A stretch of DNA of 64,000 bases, from assembly GCA_903922605.1 (NCBI GenBank), contig CAIXUG010000056.1:1-64000 (forward strand), in the 5' to 3' direction. Position numbers and translations under genes: made by a program. The stretch is from an uncultured Verrucomicrobiota bacterium. Lineage in GTDB: Bacteria > Verrucomicrobiota > Verrucomicrobiia > Limisphaerales > UBA9464. The notes beneath the pieces are model-generated. The model saw only the letters and a program-made list of their open reading frames with translations. It was not told the origin of the DNA and ran no database searches. Positions 17,658 to 25,231 of the stretch are shown piece by piece (the first letter of the stretch is position 1; each line of letters begins with the position of its first letter).

Positions 17658-19223
17658 TCAGTGCTTCAGCAACGCGTACTCCATCGAGTCCACCAGCGCC
17701 TGTAGCGACGCGGTGATGATGTTCTCGCTGACGCCGACGGTGCCCCATTCGCGCTTGCCGTCGGTGGACTGGATCAGCACGCGCGTTTTGGCGGCGGTGC
17801 CGGCCACCCCATCGAGGATGCGGACCTTGTAGTCGGTTAGCGCGATCTTCTTCAGTGACGGAAACGACTTGGCAAGCGCGGCGCGCAGCGCTCCATCGAG
17901 CGCGTTCACCGGGCCGTCGCCTTCCGCGACCGTGTGATGCACCTGCTTGCCGACGCGAACCTTGACTGTGGCCTCGCAGACGGAGCTGGTGCCATTGCCC
18001 CGCATGGAAACGTGATAGGAATCCACCGTGAACAGCAGTTCCGGGTTCTGATCCAGCACGCCGCGGATGAGCAGCGCGAGCGAAGCCTCAGCGGCCTCGT
18101 ATTCGTAGCCGGCCGATTCTAGCTCCTTGACCCGGGTGGTGATGGCACGTGCTTCCGGCGCGTCGGGCGTGAGCTTGAAACCCAGTTCGGCGGCCTTGAG
18201 CAGGATGTTCGTCCGGCCCGACATGTCGCTTACGAGCACCCGGCGATGGTTGCCGACGGATTCGGGCACGATGTGCTCGTAACTCCGGGCCACCCGCTCG
18301 ATGGCGTGGACATGGATGCCACCCTTGTGGGCAAAGGCCGTCTGGCCAACCCACGGCTGGCGCGTGTCGTGACGGACGTTGGCGATCTCGTCCACGAACT
18401 CCGAAAGCTCCTTCAGCTTCGGCAGCGATTTCACCGGCACCCCAACGCGGCCCATCTTGAAATGGACGGTGGGGATGACGCTGGTGAGGTTGCAGTTGCC
18501 GGTGCGCTCGCCATAGCCATTGATCGTGCCCTGGATGTGGTCGGCCCCGGCCTCCAGCGCCGCGATGCCATTCGCCACGCCGAAACCGCAGTCGTTATGG
18601 GTGTGGATGCCGATCCGGGCGTTCAGTTTGCCCCGGGCAAAGGTGACGATGCGGCTGACCTCGCTGGGCAGCGCGCCGCCGTTCGTTTCGCAGAGACAGA
18701 TGACGTCGGCTCCGGCCTTTTCGGCGGCCTGCCAGGTGGCGAGGGCGTATTCGGGCTCGTCCTTGAAGCCGTCAAAGCTGTGCTCGGCGTCATAGACCAC
18801 GATTTTCCCCTGGTCCTTCAGGTAACGGATGGTGTCGCCGATCATGCCCAGGTTTTCCTCGGGTTTGACGCGCAGCACTTCGGTGACGTGCAGCAGCCAC
18901 GTCTTGCCGACGATGGTCACGACCGGCGTCTTGGCGTCGAGGAGCATGCGGACCTGCGGATCATCCTCCACGGGAACACCCTTTTTCCGGGTGAAGCCGA
19001 AACTGGCGATCTGGGCATGTTTCCACCGGCGTTTGGCGGCCTGCTGGAAGAATTCCATGTCCTTGGGGTTGGAGCCCGGCCAGCCGCCCTCGATGTAATG
19101 CACGCCAAACTGGTCGAGCCGCTCGGCGATGCGGAGCTTGTCGGCCAGGGAAAAGTTGATCCCCTCGGCCTGGGCGCCGTCGCGGAGGGTGGTGTCGTAT
19201 ATTTCTACTTTGCTCGGCTTCAT
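17658..19223 (-). CDS. cimA: (R)-citramalate synthase
   Basis: 521 residues. CimA condenses pyruvate with acetyl-CoA to citramalate, the first step of the threonine-independent isoleucine route. The DRE-TIM barrel motifs are VEIYDTTLRDGAQAEGINFS, VHYIEGGWPGSNPKD, DAEHSFDGFKDEPEYALAT, ICLCETNGGALPSEV and the metal site IGIHTHNDCGFGVANG. The C-terminal LeuA-type allosteric domain is present (VKVRVGKQVHHTVAEGDGPV; ALTDYKVRILD). The length of about 520 and the AEHSFDG motif favour citramalate synthase over LeuA. It is preceded by an isoleucine-rich leader peptide and a terminator, consistent with control by isoleucine supply. Confidence 0.95.
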   Translation of the reverse strand: MKPSKVEIYDTTLRDGAQAEGINFSLADKLRIAERLDQFGVHYIEGGWPGSNPKDMEFFQQAAKRRWKHAQIASFGFTRKKGVPVEDDPQVRMLLDAKTPVVTIVGKTWLLHVTEVLRVKPEENLGMIGDTIRYLKDQGKIVVYDAEHSFDGFKDEPEYALATWQAAEKAGADVICLCETNGGALPSEVSRIVTFARGKLNARIGIHTHNDCGFGVANGIAALEAGADHIQGTINGYGERTGNCNLTSVIPTVHFKMGRVGVPVKSLPKLKELSEFVDEIANVRHDTRQPWVGQTAFAHKGGIHVHAIERVARSYEHIVPESVGNHRRVLVSDMSGRTNILLKAAELGFKLTPDAPEARAITTRVKELESAGYEYEAAEASLALLIRGVLDQNPELLFTVDSYHVSMRGNGTSSVCEATVKVRVGKQVHHTVAEGDGPVNALDGALRAALAKSFPSLKKIALTDYKVRILDGVAGTAAKTRVLIQSTDGKREWGTVGVSENIITASLQALVDSMEYALLKH

Positions 19224-19253
19224 GGGTGGATGGTGTCGGAGTGCGTTGTGGAT

Positions 19254-19293
19254 TGGAAAAAAGAAAAACCCCGCTCTGCATCGCAGAACGGGG
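19254..19293 (-). terminator. Intrinsic terminator in the cimA leader (attenuator)
   Basis: Read on the minus strand, the 5' arm ccccgttctgc (19293-19283), a gat loop and the 3' arm gcagagcgggg (19279-19269) form an 11-bp stem (one U-G pair), extendable by three A-U pairs. Next comes tttttcttttttcc down to 19254. It lies about 30 bases upstream of the cimA ATG, inside the untranslated leader, so it would stop transcription before the gene. Positions 19290-19278 can instead pair with 19325-19313. Confidence 0.85.
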
Positions 19294-19325
19294 TTTGGGG
19301 AAAAGGGAAACTCGTTCAGCGATGC
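19278..19325 (-). promoter_or_regulatory. Antiterminator competing with the cimA leader terminator
   Basis: On the minus strand gcatcgctgaacg (19325-19313) is complementary to cgttctgcgatgc (19290-19278): twelve base pairs and one U-U mismatch, with a 22-base loop. The second segment contains most of the terminator's 5' arm plus its loop, so the two structures exclude each other. The first segment overlaps the last codons and stop (TGA, 19318-19316) of the leader peptide. A ribosome that finishes the peptide would mask it and favour termination; one stalled at the Ile codons would leave it free. Confidence 0.7.
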
Positions 19326-19429
19326 TGTGGGGGCCGAATAATCGGGCTAATGGGGCAAATCGAGATGACCGGTCCGGCTTCCGAAGAACGGAAGAAGCCA
19401 GTTGACGAACTCGTTGTGCCAAGCACCAT
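19316..19429 (-). CDS. Isoleucine-rich leader peptide of cimA
   Basis: A 37-codon frame from the ATG at 19429 to TGA at 19316. Residues 21-34 read VISICPISPIIRPP: five Ile codons (22, 24, 27, 30, 31; ATC then four ATT) in ten positions. It sits directly upstream of the antiterminator and terminator. In known leader-peptide attenuation (trp, ilv, his operons) ribosome stalling at such codons prevents termination. Weakness: I see no Shine-Dalgarno sequence before this ATG. The in-frame GTG at codon 2 or a start further upstream is possible. Confidence 0.65.
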   Translation of the reverse strand: MVLGTTSSSTGFFRSSEAGPVISICPISPIIRPPQHR

Positions 19430-19530
19430 GGCCGTGAGGCTAGCGTGCAGATTTGCGGGGGCAACTCCGAATTTTTGCAAGGTCTTGAATCTCACGGCCC
19501 GGCGGGAACCAAATGAAGGGGAAATTGGCG

Positions 19531-19558
19531 TTGACTTTCCGGGTCCAATATCTAATTT
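19531..19558 (+). promoter_or_regulatory. Candidate sigma-70 promoter for the FecR-like gene
   Basis: ttgact (19531-19536) and taattt (19553-19558) are separated by 16 bases, 38 bases before the ATG at 19596. The predicted leader is about 30 bases and contains caaagg about seven bases before the ATG as a weak ribosome binding site. Confidence 0.5.
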
Positions 19559-19595
19559 GACGGCGTTCGAAAAATCAAATCTCAAAGGCTTTACC

Positions 19596-20270
19596 ATGAA
19601 CATGTTTGGCAGCTTTACTCGGTCGGTCAGTCTGTTGGCTGCATCCACGCTCGTTTCGGGCGCGTTGATGGCAGCGGCAAAAACCGGTCAGGCGGAATTC
19701 AAGAAGGTTGAAGGCTCTGTCTGGCTGGACTCTGCGGCCGCCAAGGTGGGCGATATCGCCACGCCCGGTGCCACCGTCAAGACGGAGGCTGCTTCCAAGG
19801 CATCCCTTTACCTCGGCATCAACGGGCCCTACGTCAACCTCAAGGAGTCGAGCGCGCTGACGATCACCGACCTGACGTACGATGACGGCGGGGCTGAACA
19901 GGTTTCCCATACTGCGCTGACTCTGAAGTCGGGCGGCATGGAAGGTGACGTGGTGAAGAAGTCTTCGCAGTCCACCTATGTCGTGACCACGCCGACCGCA
20001 ACGGCAGCGATCCGCGGCACGAAGTTCGCGGTGACGCCGAAGGGTCAGATTGTCGTTTTCGAGGGCTGCGTGGACGTCTCGTACAAGGGCAAGGACTTCA
20101 ACGTCTGCAAGGGCCAGTACTTTGATCCCACCGTCGGTGACGCCGGCGGAGTGGCCGACTTTACTGCCGGCCAGTTCGAGGAACCTGACTTCACCAACTT
20201 GGGTGACGATACCGGCTTCGACAACCAGCCGACCGGCCCCGAAGTCTTCGTTTCTCCGAAGCGGAACTGA
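19596..20270 (+). CDS. Secreted FecR-domain protein
   Basis: 224 residues from MNMFGSFTRSVSLLAASTLV, a signal peptide ending near AAA. The FecR-like core is visible: KKVEGSVWLDSAAAKVGDIA, TPGATVKTEAASKASLYLG, VKKSSQSTYVVTTPTATAAI and RGTKFAVTPKGQIVVFEGCV, then an acidic tail. The GTxFxV pattern is the usual FecR signature. In this setting it is not a transmembrane sigma regulator but an exported beta-rich protein. A gene for a CHASE2 adenylate cyclase follows, a recurrent pairing in bacteria; the FecR protein may be a periplasmic partner of CHASE2. Confidence 0.85.
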   Translation: MNMFGSFTRSVSLLAASTLVSGALMAAAKTGQAEFKKVEGSVWLDSAAAKVGDIATPGATVKTEAASKASLYLGINGPYVNLKESSALTITDLTYDDGGAEQVSHTALTLKSGGMEGDVVKKSSQSTYVVTTPTATAAIRGTKFAVTPKGQIVVFEGCVDVSYKGKDFNVCKGQYFDPTVGDAGGVADFTAGQFEEPDFTNLGDDTGFDNQPTGPEVFVSPKRN

Positions 20271-20288
20271 TTTCAGCCTATAATTTCA

Positions 20289-20321
20289 GCCCAGAGCGAC
20301 TATCGTTGCTCTGGGCTTTTT
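20289..20321 (+). terminator. Terminator between the FecR-like gene and the cyclase
   Basis: gcccagagc (20289-20297), a ten-base loop and gctctgggc (20308-20316) form a perfect 9-bp stem followed by ttttt. The GTG start of the cyclase is only seven bases after the T-run, so read-through transcripts carry this hairpin across the ribosome-binding region. Confidence 0.85.
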
Positions 20322-20328
20322 CGTTTCT

Positions 20329-22665
20329 GTGAACCTGCTGGCCAAACTGTTTCAACGCCGGGCGACGCTCTGGGTGTCGTTGTCGGCAGCATTGGTCGGC
20401 GGGCTGATGTTTGGCGCTTCGGCCTGGCTGGAAAGGGAGTTCCTGCGCTCACGCACCCTTGGCCGGGCGGAAACGCTTTGGGCCAAGACCCTGGAGTCGG
20501 CCAGCAAATACGACCTCTTTCACAGCCTGGAACTGACCCTGTTCGACTGGCGGGTTCGCCAGGCAGCCCGAACGGCTCCGCCGCTGGCTCCGCAACTTGG
20601 GCTGATTGTTGCCCAAGATACCACGGTGGAAAACTTGGCGCTGGGTTATCCGCTGGGAGAGGATATGGGGCTGCTGTTCCCCCGCAAGGTCTACGGCCGC
20701 GTGGTGCGGGAACTGACCGCCCAAGGGAGCAAGGCGATCGCCTTTGACGTGCTGCTGGGGGATCTGCGCCCGGATCAGCCGCCCATGCCGTTGGCGGGCA
20801 CGACCAACGTGATCAAATCGGACACCTTTTTCGCGCAGCAGTTGGAGGAAAATGGCAGGGTCATTCTGGCCTCCCTGCCCGATCAACCGCCGGCCACCCC
20901 ATTTCGCCGGGCCGCTTTCAGTCTGGGGGAAGTAGATTCGCCGCGCGATGTAGATGGTTCGGCCCGCCGCATCCGGGCCTTCAATGACTGCCGCTTCCTT
21001 GGCAGCGACCTGGTCGGCTTCGTCACCACCAAGCTGAAACAGATCGTCGAGTTCGGCACCAACAACACCATTCGCGTGCGGGATCCCCGCAAGGGCGAAT
21101 CGCGCCTCCTGCCAATCGATGCCGATGGCAATGTGGAGCTGGATGTCGGGAAGCTGAGCTATACCATGGCCGCCTACGAGGAACGCCGGGTCTGGCATAT
21201 GGGCATTGTGATGGCGGCGGTGGAACTGGGCCTGGACCTTGATCATGCCGAGATCAGTCCGCACCAGATTGTGCTGCACAGCACGAACGACCTGAGCATC
21301 CGGCGGGTGCTGCCGATCGAGGCCGGTCGCATGCTGCCGGTGGACTGGAGCGTCTCCATGGACGGGCTGAACCAGTTGAAGCGCGTGCAGCTGATGGAGC
21401 ACGTGTTGGAAGAGGATGTCGAACGCCAGGCGAATCCTCAGGCGGCGCGCACGAATCATTTCTGGAAGGACAAGCTCGTGCTCATCGGTTCCAGCGCCAA
21501 GGGCAACAACCTCTCCGATTTGGGGCCCACGCCGCTAGCGACGCAGGACTTCCTGGTCACGACGTACATCAACGTGGCCAACGGCATCCTGCAGGACCGT
21601 TTTGTTCACCGGCTGCCGTTCCCGGTGGAGCTGGCCATCCAGCTGGTGCTTTCGCTGGCGGGCGGCCTGCTCACCTGGCGGCTGCGGACCAGCCTGGCCG
21701 GGATCAGCGTGGCCGCCATCGCGCTGGGATACGGCGGGATCGCCTCGCTGGCGTACGTGGAAAGCCGGCTGTGGTTGCCCATCGTGCATCCGCTCCTCAC
21801 CGGATTGCTGCTGAACCACGCCGTCATGATCACATGGCGCGTGCTCTTCGAGCAGAAGGAGCGGCAACGGGTGCGTTCGGTGTTCGCCAAGATCGTCTCT
21901 CCGGACGTCGTGCAGGAACTGCTCAAAGCCGAAAAAGTTGGCCTCGGCGGCGCCCGGCGCAAGCTCACCGTGTTCTTTGCGGACGTGCGCGGTTTCACCG
22001 AGATGACCGACCGTTATCAGGTGGCCGCCGAGGAATACGTGCGGACGCATCAGCTTTCTGAAACCGAAGCCGAGGTGTACTTCGAACAGCAGGCGGGCGA
22101 GGTGCTGGCAACGGTGAATCTCTACCTCGCCACCATCGCCGATGTCGTCAAGTCACACGGTGGCACCCTCGACAAATACATCGGCGACTGCGTGATGGCG
22201 TTCTGGGGTGCGCCGACCCTTGACCCCAAGCACGCGGTCAACTGCGTGCTTGCCGCCATCGACGCGCAACGCGCCATCGAGCGGCTCAACGGGGTGCGGG
22301 GCGTGGAAAACGCCCGGCGTGAGGAGGAAAACAAGGCCCGCACCGCCGCCGGACAGCCATTGCTGCCCCTGCTCACGCAGCTTGAGCTCGGCACCGGCAT
22401 CAATTCCGGCACCATGACCGTCGGCCTGATGGGCAGCGATGCCCACATCCTCAATTACACCGTCTTTGGCCGTGAGGTGAACCTGGCCTCCCGGCTCGAA
22501 AGCGTTTCCGGCCGCAGCCGCATCATCATCGGCCAGGAAACGTATGCGGAACTGACCAAGCATACTCCAGATCTCGCCAGTTCCTGCGTGGAGCAAGAGC
22601 CACGAACCGTGAAAGGCTTCCGCCAGGAAGTACGGAACTACGAGGTGCCCTGGCGGCAGGCCTGA
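20329..22665 (+). CDS. Adenylate/guanylate cyclase with CHASE2 sensor
   Basis: 778 residues from a GTG at 20329. An N-terminal membrane helix (ATLWVSLSAALVGGLMFGAS) leads to an extracytoplasmic CHASE2 domain (LELTLFDWRVRQAARTAPPL ... VVRELTAQGSKAIAFDVLLG ... KDKLVLIGSSAKGNNLSDLG). Two or three more helices follow (AIQLVLSLAGGLLTW; GISVAAIALGYGGIASLAYV; LPIVHPLLTGLLLNHAVMI), then a class III cyclase domain. The metal-binding Asp residues are in FFADVRGFTEMTD (~551) and KYIGDCVMAFWGAP (~620). FGREVNLASRLESVSGRSRI carries the transition-state Asn/Arg. There is an ~25-residue insertion after FTEMTD. It should convert ATP or GTP to a cyclic nucleotide in response to an external signal. Confidence 0.92.
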   Translation: MNLLAKLFQRRATLWVSLSAALVGGLMFGASAWLEREFLRSRTLGRAETLWAKTLESASKYDLFHSLELTLFDWRVRQAARTAPPLAPQLGLIVAQDTTVENLALGYPLGEDMGLLFPRKVYGRVVRELTAQGSKAIAFDVLLGDLRPDQPPMPLAGTTNVIKSDTFFAQQLEENGRVILASLPDQPPATPFRRAAFSLGEVDSPRDVDGSARRIRAFNDCRFLGSDLVGFVTTKLKQIVEFGTNNTIRVRDPRKGESRLLPIDADGNVELDVGKLSYTMAAYEERRVWHMGIVMAAVELGLDLDHAEISPHQIVLHSTNDLSIRRVLPIEAGRMLPVDWSVSMDGLNQLKRVQLMEHVLEEDVERQANPQAARTNHFWKDKLVLIGSSAKGNNLSDLGPTPLATQDFLVTTYINVANGILQDRFVHRLPFPVELAIQLVLSLAGGLLTWRLRTSLAGISVAAIALGYGGIASLAYVESRLWLPIVHPLLTGLLLNHAVMITWRVLFEQKERQRVRSVFAKIVSPDVVQELLKAEKVGLGGARRKLTVFFADVRGFTEMTDRYQVAAEEYVRTHQLSETEAEVYFEQQAGEVLATVNLYLATIADVVKSHGGTLDKYIGDCVMAFWGAPTLDPKHAVNCVLAAIDAQRAIERLNGVRGVENARREEENKARTAAGQPLLPLLTQLELGTGINSGTMTVGLMGSDAHILNYTVFGREVNLASRLESVSGRSRIIIGQETYAELTKHTPDLASSCVEQEPRTVKGFRQEVRNYEVPWRQA

Positions 22666-22677
22666 TCGGCGGCTGCC

Positions 22678-23484
22678 TCATCGGCCGCGGTTGTCGCCAT
22701 CAAGCAGGTTCCCCAGCCCGCCGAGGATTGAACCCTCTTCGCGCCCGCCTTTGCCGGTGATACGCGACGCCTGCACGATGCGGTCGGCCATGCGGCTGAA
22801 CGGCAGCGATTGCAGCCAGACCCGGCCCGGACCGCGCAGGGTGGCGAAGAACAGGCCTTCGCCACCGAACACCGCCGTCTTGATGCCGCCGACGAACTGG
22901 ATGTCGAAATCCACGCCCGGCGTGAAGCCGACGATGCAGCCCGTATCCACCCGCAGCACCTCGCCTGGCGCGAGATCCCGGCACATCATGGTGCCGCCCG
23001 CGTGGATGAACGCCCAGCCGTCGCCGGTGAGCCGTTCCATGATGAAACCTTCGCCGCCGAACAGGCCGGCGCCGATGCGCTTGTTGAAGGCGATGCCCAC
23101 GCTCACGCCCTTGGCCGCGCACAGGAACGCGTCCTTTTGCGCGATCAGTTCGCCGCCGATCTCGCTCAGGCGCACGGGAATGATCTTGCCGGGATACGGT
23201 GCGCCAAACGCCACCTTGGATTTGGCCATGCTCCGGTTCTGGAACACGGTCATGAACAGCGATTCACCGACAAGCAGGCGCTTCCCCGCGCCCAGCAGCG
23301 AACCGAGAAAGCCGCTGTTCTGCTGCGAGCCGTCGCCGAAGATCGTCTCCATGGCGATGCCGTTCTCCATGTACATCATGCCGCCGGCCTCGGCGACGAC
23401 GGCCTCCTGCGGGTCCAGCTCGACTTCGACAAACTGCATGTCGTCGCCGTAAATCTTGTAATCAATCTCGTGCATCGTGGGCAT
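22678..23484 (-). CDS. AIM24 / TIGR00266 family protein
   Basis: 268 residues starting [20 protein letters not shown]. Features of the AIM24 family: [80 protein letters not shown] and a C-terminal [20 protein letters not shown]. The family folds as a beta-helix-like barrel; no enzymatic role is established. It converges on the cyclase gene. The C-terminus is Gly/Asp/Arg-rich. Confidence 0.9.
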   Translation of the reverse strand: MPTMHEIDYKIYGDDMQFVEVELDPQEAVVAEAGGMMYMENGIAMETIFGDGSQQNSGFLGSLLGAGKRLLVGESLFMTVFQNRSMAKSKVAFGAPYPGKIIPVRLSEIGGELIAQKDAFLCAAKGVSVGIAFNKRIGAGLFGGEGFIMERLTGDGWAFIHAGGTMMCRDLAPGEVLRVDTGCIVGFTPGVDFDIQFVGGIKTAVFGGEGLFFATLRGPGRVWLQSLPFSRMADRIVQASRITGKGGREEGSILGGLGNLLDGDNRGR

Positions 23485-23672
23485 GGTCAGGGTCTCCGGG
23501 TGGTGTGTGTTTCTGTTATGGGATATACCCGCCAGCGCGGGTTTGGTTTCAGCAACCGATGACTAGAAACCACAAAATCCGTCCGCGCGGCAAGTGGACG
23601 AATGCGGTCTTGGTTCCAATGGGGAGTGTTTGGTCGCGCACGGACGGTGATGACCGTTCTACCGCCAGCCAC
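23485..23672. other. Intergenic sequence before a palindromic element
   Basis: This is the first part of the 431-base gene-free gap 23485-23915. It should contain the promoter of the AIM24 gene on the minus strand, but no clear -35/-10 pair was seen. The rest of the gap is the palindromic element at 23673-23900. Confidence 0.4.
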
Positions 23673-23900
23673 AGCGCTGAAAGCGTGTCCGAGGAATGCT
23701 TGGGGTGGAGCGAACGCAGTGAGAGCAGCCCCAGGTACCGGCTTTCCCACTCGACCTGAGGGCTGAAGGCCCGACCCCCACGGGCTGCCGACCTTTTGGG
23801 ACGCGCTTACAGCGCTCGATTTCCTTTGCGTAGCTAACCTGGGGCTACGCTCGCATGGCTCGCTGCACCCCAAGCATTCCTTGGACGGGCTTTCAGCCCT
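23673..23900. repeat. Large palindromic intergenic element (family A, copy 2)
   Basis: About 228 bases. The left arm reads cgctgaaagcgtgtccgagg, then aatgcttggggtggagcgaa and gcagccccaggta. The right arm is the inverse: taacctggggctacgctcg, gcaccccaagcattcc, ttggacgggctttcagccct. Internal hairpins include gcgcttacagcgctcg, shared in inverted form with the element at 10923-11152. No gene is present. Confidence 0.75.
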
Positions 23901-23915
23901 GCCGATGCACCCCAC

Positions 23916-24554
23916 TCAGGGAATCTTCGTGACCTTCAGATCATCAAAGCGAATCGGCGTGCCGGCAAAAGGCATGCCCCAGGCCCCGGCCTTGCCCGCC
24001 GGGACAGCCTGTGGCTCGGTGAGGGTGATCGTGGGCTCCTTGGGCTCCTCGCTGCCGGTGTTCCAGGCCTTGCCTTCCACCTTGAACTCATCGTCCTTCA
24101 CCTTGCGGATCTGGAGGCGCAGTTGAGTCCATTCACCGCTCTTCCAGTCAAAGGGCGCGTTCGTCACCACGGTTTCGCCCTTGAAGAGCTCGATCGACTT
24201 CTTGGCCGGGGACACCTGCAACCGATAGCCACTCGCACCGCACAGGCCGACGCCGAAGGTGGGGAATTTGCGGCCCTGTTTGGTGCTGAAGATCCGCGCC
24301 GAAGCCTGCACATCGCTCGCTGCGCTCGGGCCGAACAGGAAGCCGTAGCTTTCCAGCGGCGCGCCGGGCAGCTCGAAGAACCGGTTGCCATCGGCCTCCT
24401 GCACCGCGAACTGCCCGTCCAGGATCAGCAGCTCGTCCGGCTGCGAACCGACGTCAGCCTTGGTGAAATCCTGCTGATAGACCGCCTCCGCGCGGGCGAC
24501 CGGCAGGCAGGCGAGCATGAAAACGGTGGCGAAGGACGGCAGGAATCGGTTCAT
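23916..24554 (-). CDS. Secreted protein, LamG/3-keto-disaccharide-hydrolase-like fold
   Basis: 212 residues from the ATG at 24554 with a signal peptide (MNRFLPSFATVFMLACLPVA). The mature part (VYQQDFTKADVGSQPDELLI ... SYGFLFGPSAASDVQASARI ... WTQLRLQIRKVKDDEFKVEG ... GTPIRFDDLKVTKIP) follows the strand order of jelly-roll domains related to DUF1080 and LamG. Such domains bind or cleave carbohydrates; no catalytic residue can be assigned. The longer frame to 25190 runs through ubiX on the other strand and is not real. Confidence 0.75.
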   Translation of the reverse strand: MNRFLPSFATVFMLACLPVARAEAVYQQDFTKADVGSQPDELLILDGQFAVQEADGNRFFELPGAPLESYGFLFGPSAASDVQASARIFSTKQGRKFPTFGVGLCGASGYRLQVSPAKKSIELFKGETVVTNAPFDWKSGEWTQLRLQIRKVKDDEFKVEGKAWNTGSEEPKEPTITLTEPQAVPAGKAGAWGMPFAGTPIRFDDLKVTKIP

Positions 24555-24668
24555 GGCGACGAAGTTAAGCGGCGGATCGACGCGTCGCAATGGCGTCGCA
24601 TTCGGGACGAATTGTGAGGGAGAACGGTGGTGGCTGGTGTTTGCCGGCGGCCCCGCCATAGTTTGGCC

Positions 24669-25226
24669 ATGCGTTTTCTCGTCGCCATCACCGGCGCCAG
24701 CGGCTCGCTCTATGCGCAGCGGCTGCTCGACCGGCTGGATCCGGCGGAACACGAGGTCCACGTCATCCTCAGCCAGTACGCGGCGCAGGTCATCGCCACC
24801 GAGCTGCCCGGCGGGCTGCGCCTGAGCGAGGGTGTGCAGCAGCATTCGCTGCGCTCGATGAACCTGCCGTTTGCCAGCGGCTCCAACCCGCCGGATGCGA
24901 TGGTGGTCATCCCGTGCAGCATGGGCACGGTCGGCCGTATCGCCCACGGGCTCAGTTCCGATTCGCTGCTGCGCTGCGCCGACGTGATGCTGAAGGAGCG
25001 GAAGAAGCTCATCCTCGTGCCGCGCGAAACGCCGCTGTCGCTCGTCCATGTGAAGAATCTCGAACTGCTGATCCTGGCGGGCGCGCAGATCCTGCCGGCC
25101 AACCCATCGTTTTACACGCTGCCGCAGACCGTGGAGCAGGTGGTCGACACGGTGGTGGCCCGGGTGCTCGATCATCTCGGCGTGAAGCATGACCTTGTTG
25201 CCCGGTGGCAGGAGGAGCCAGAATAG
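24669..25226 (+). CDS. ubiX: UbiX-type flavin prenyltransferase
   Basis: 185 residues from the ATG at 24669. UbiX attaches a dimethylallyl group to FMN to make the prenyl-FMN cofactor of UbiD-type decarboxylases. Motifs: FLVAITGASGSLYAQRLLDR, VHVILSQYAA, MVVIPCSMGTVGRIAHGLSS, the phosphate-binding RKKLILVPRETPLSLVHVKN and the Pro-rich PANPSFYTLPQTVEQVVDTV. The ubiA homologue starts six bases downstream. With mqnE at 33051 this fits the futalosine menaquinone pathway (MqnL/MqnM are UbiD/UbiX-like). Confidence 0.95.
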   Translation: MRFLVAITGASGSLYAQRLLDRLDPAEHEVHVILSQYAAQVIATELPGGLRLSEGVQQHSLRSMNLPFASGSNPPDAMVVIPCSMGTVGRIAHGLSSDSLLRCADVMLKERKKLILVPRETPLSLVHVKNLELLILAGAQILPANPSFYTLPQTVEQVVDTVVARVLDHLGVKHDLVARWQEEPE

Positions 25227-25231
25227 ACGCG

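Noticed and set aside
18246-20270. 674-codon plus-strand frame ending in the FecR-like protein
   Set aside because: The first 450 codons are antisense to cimA and its leader; the FecR signal peptide begins at 19596.
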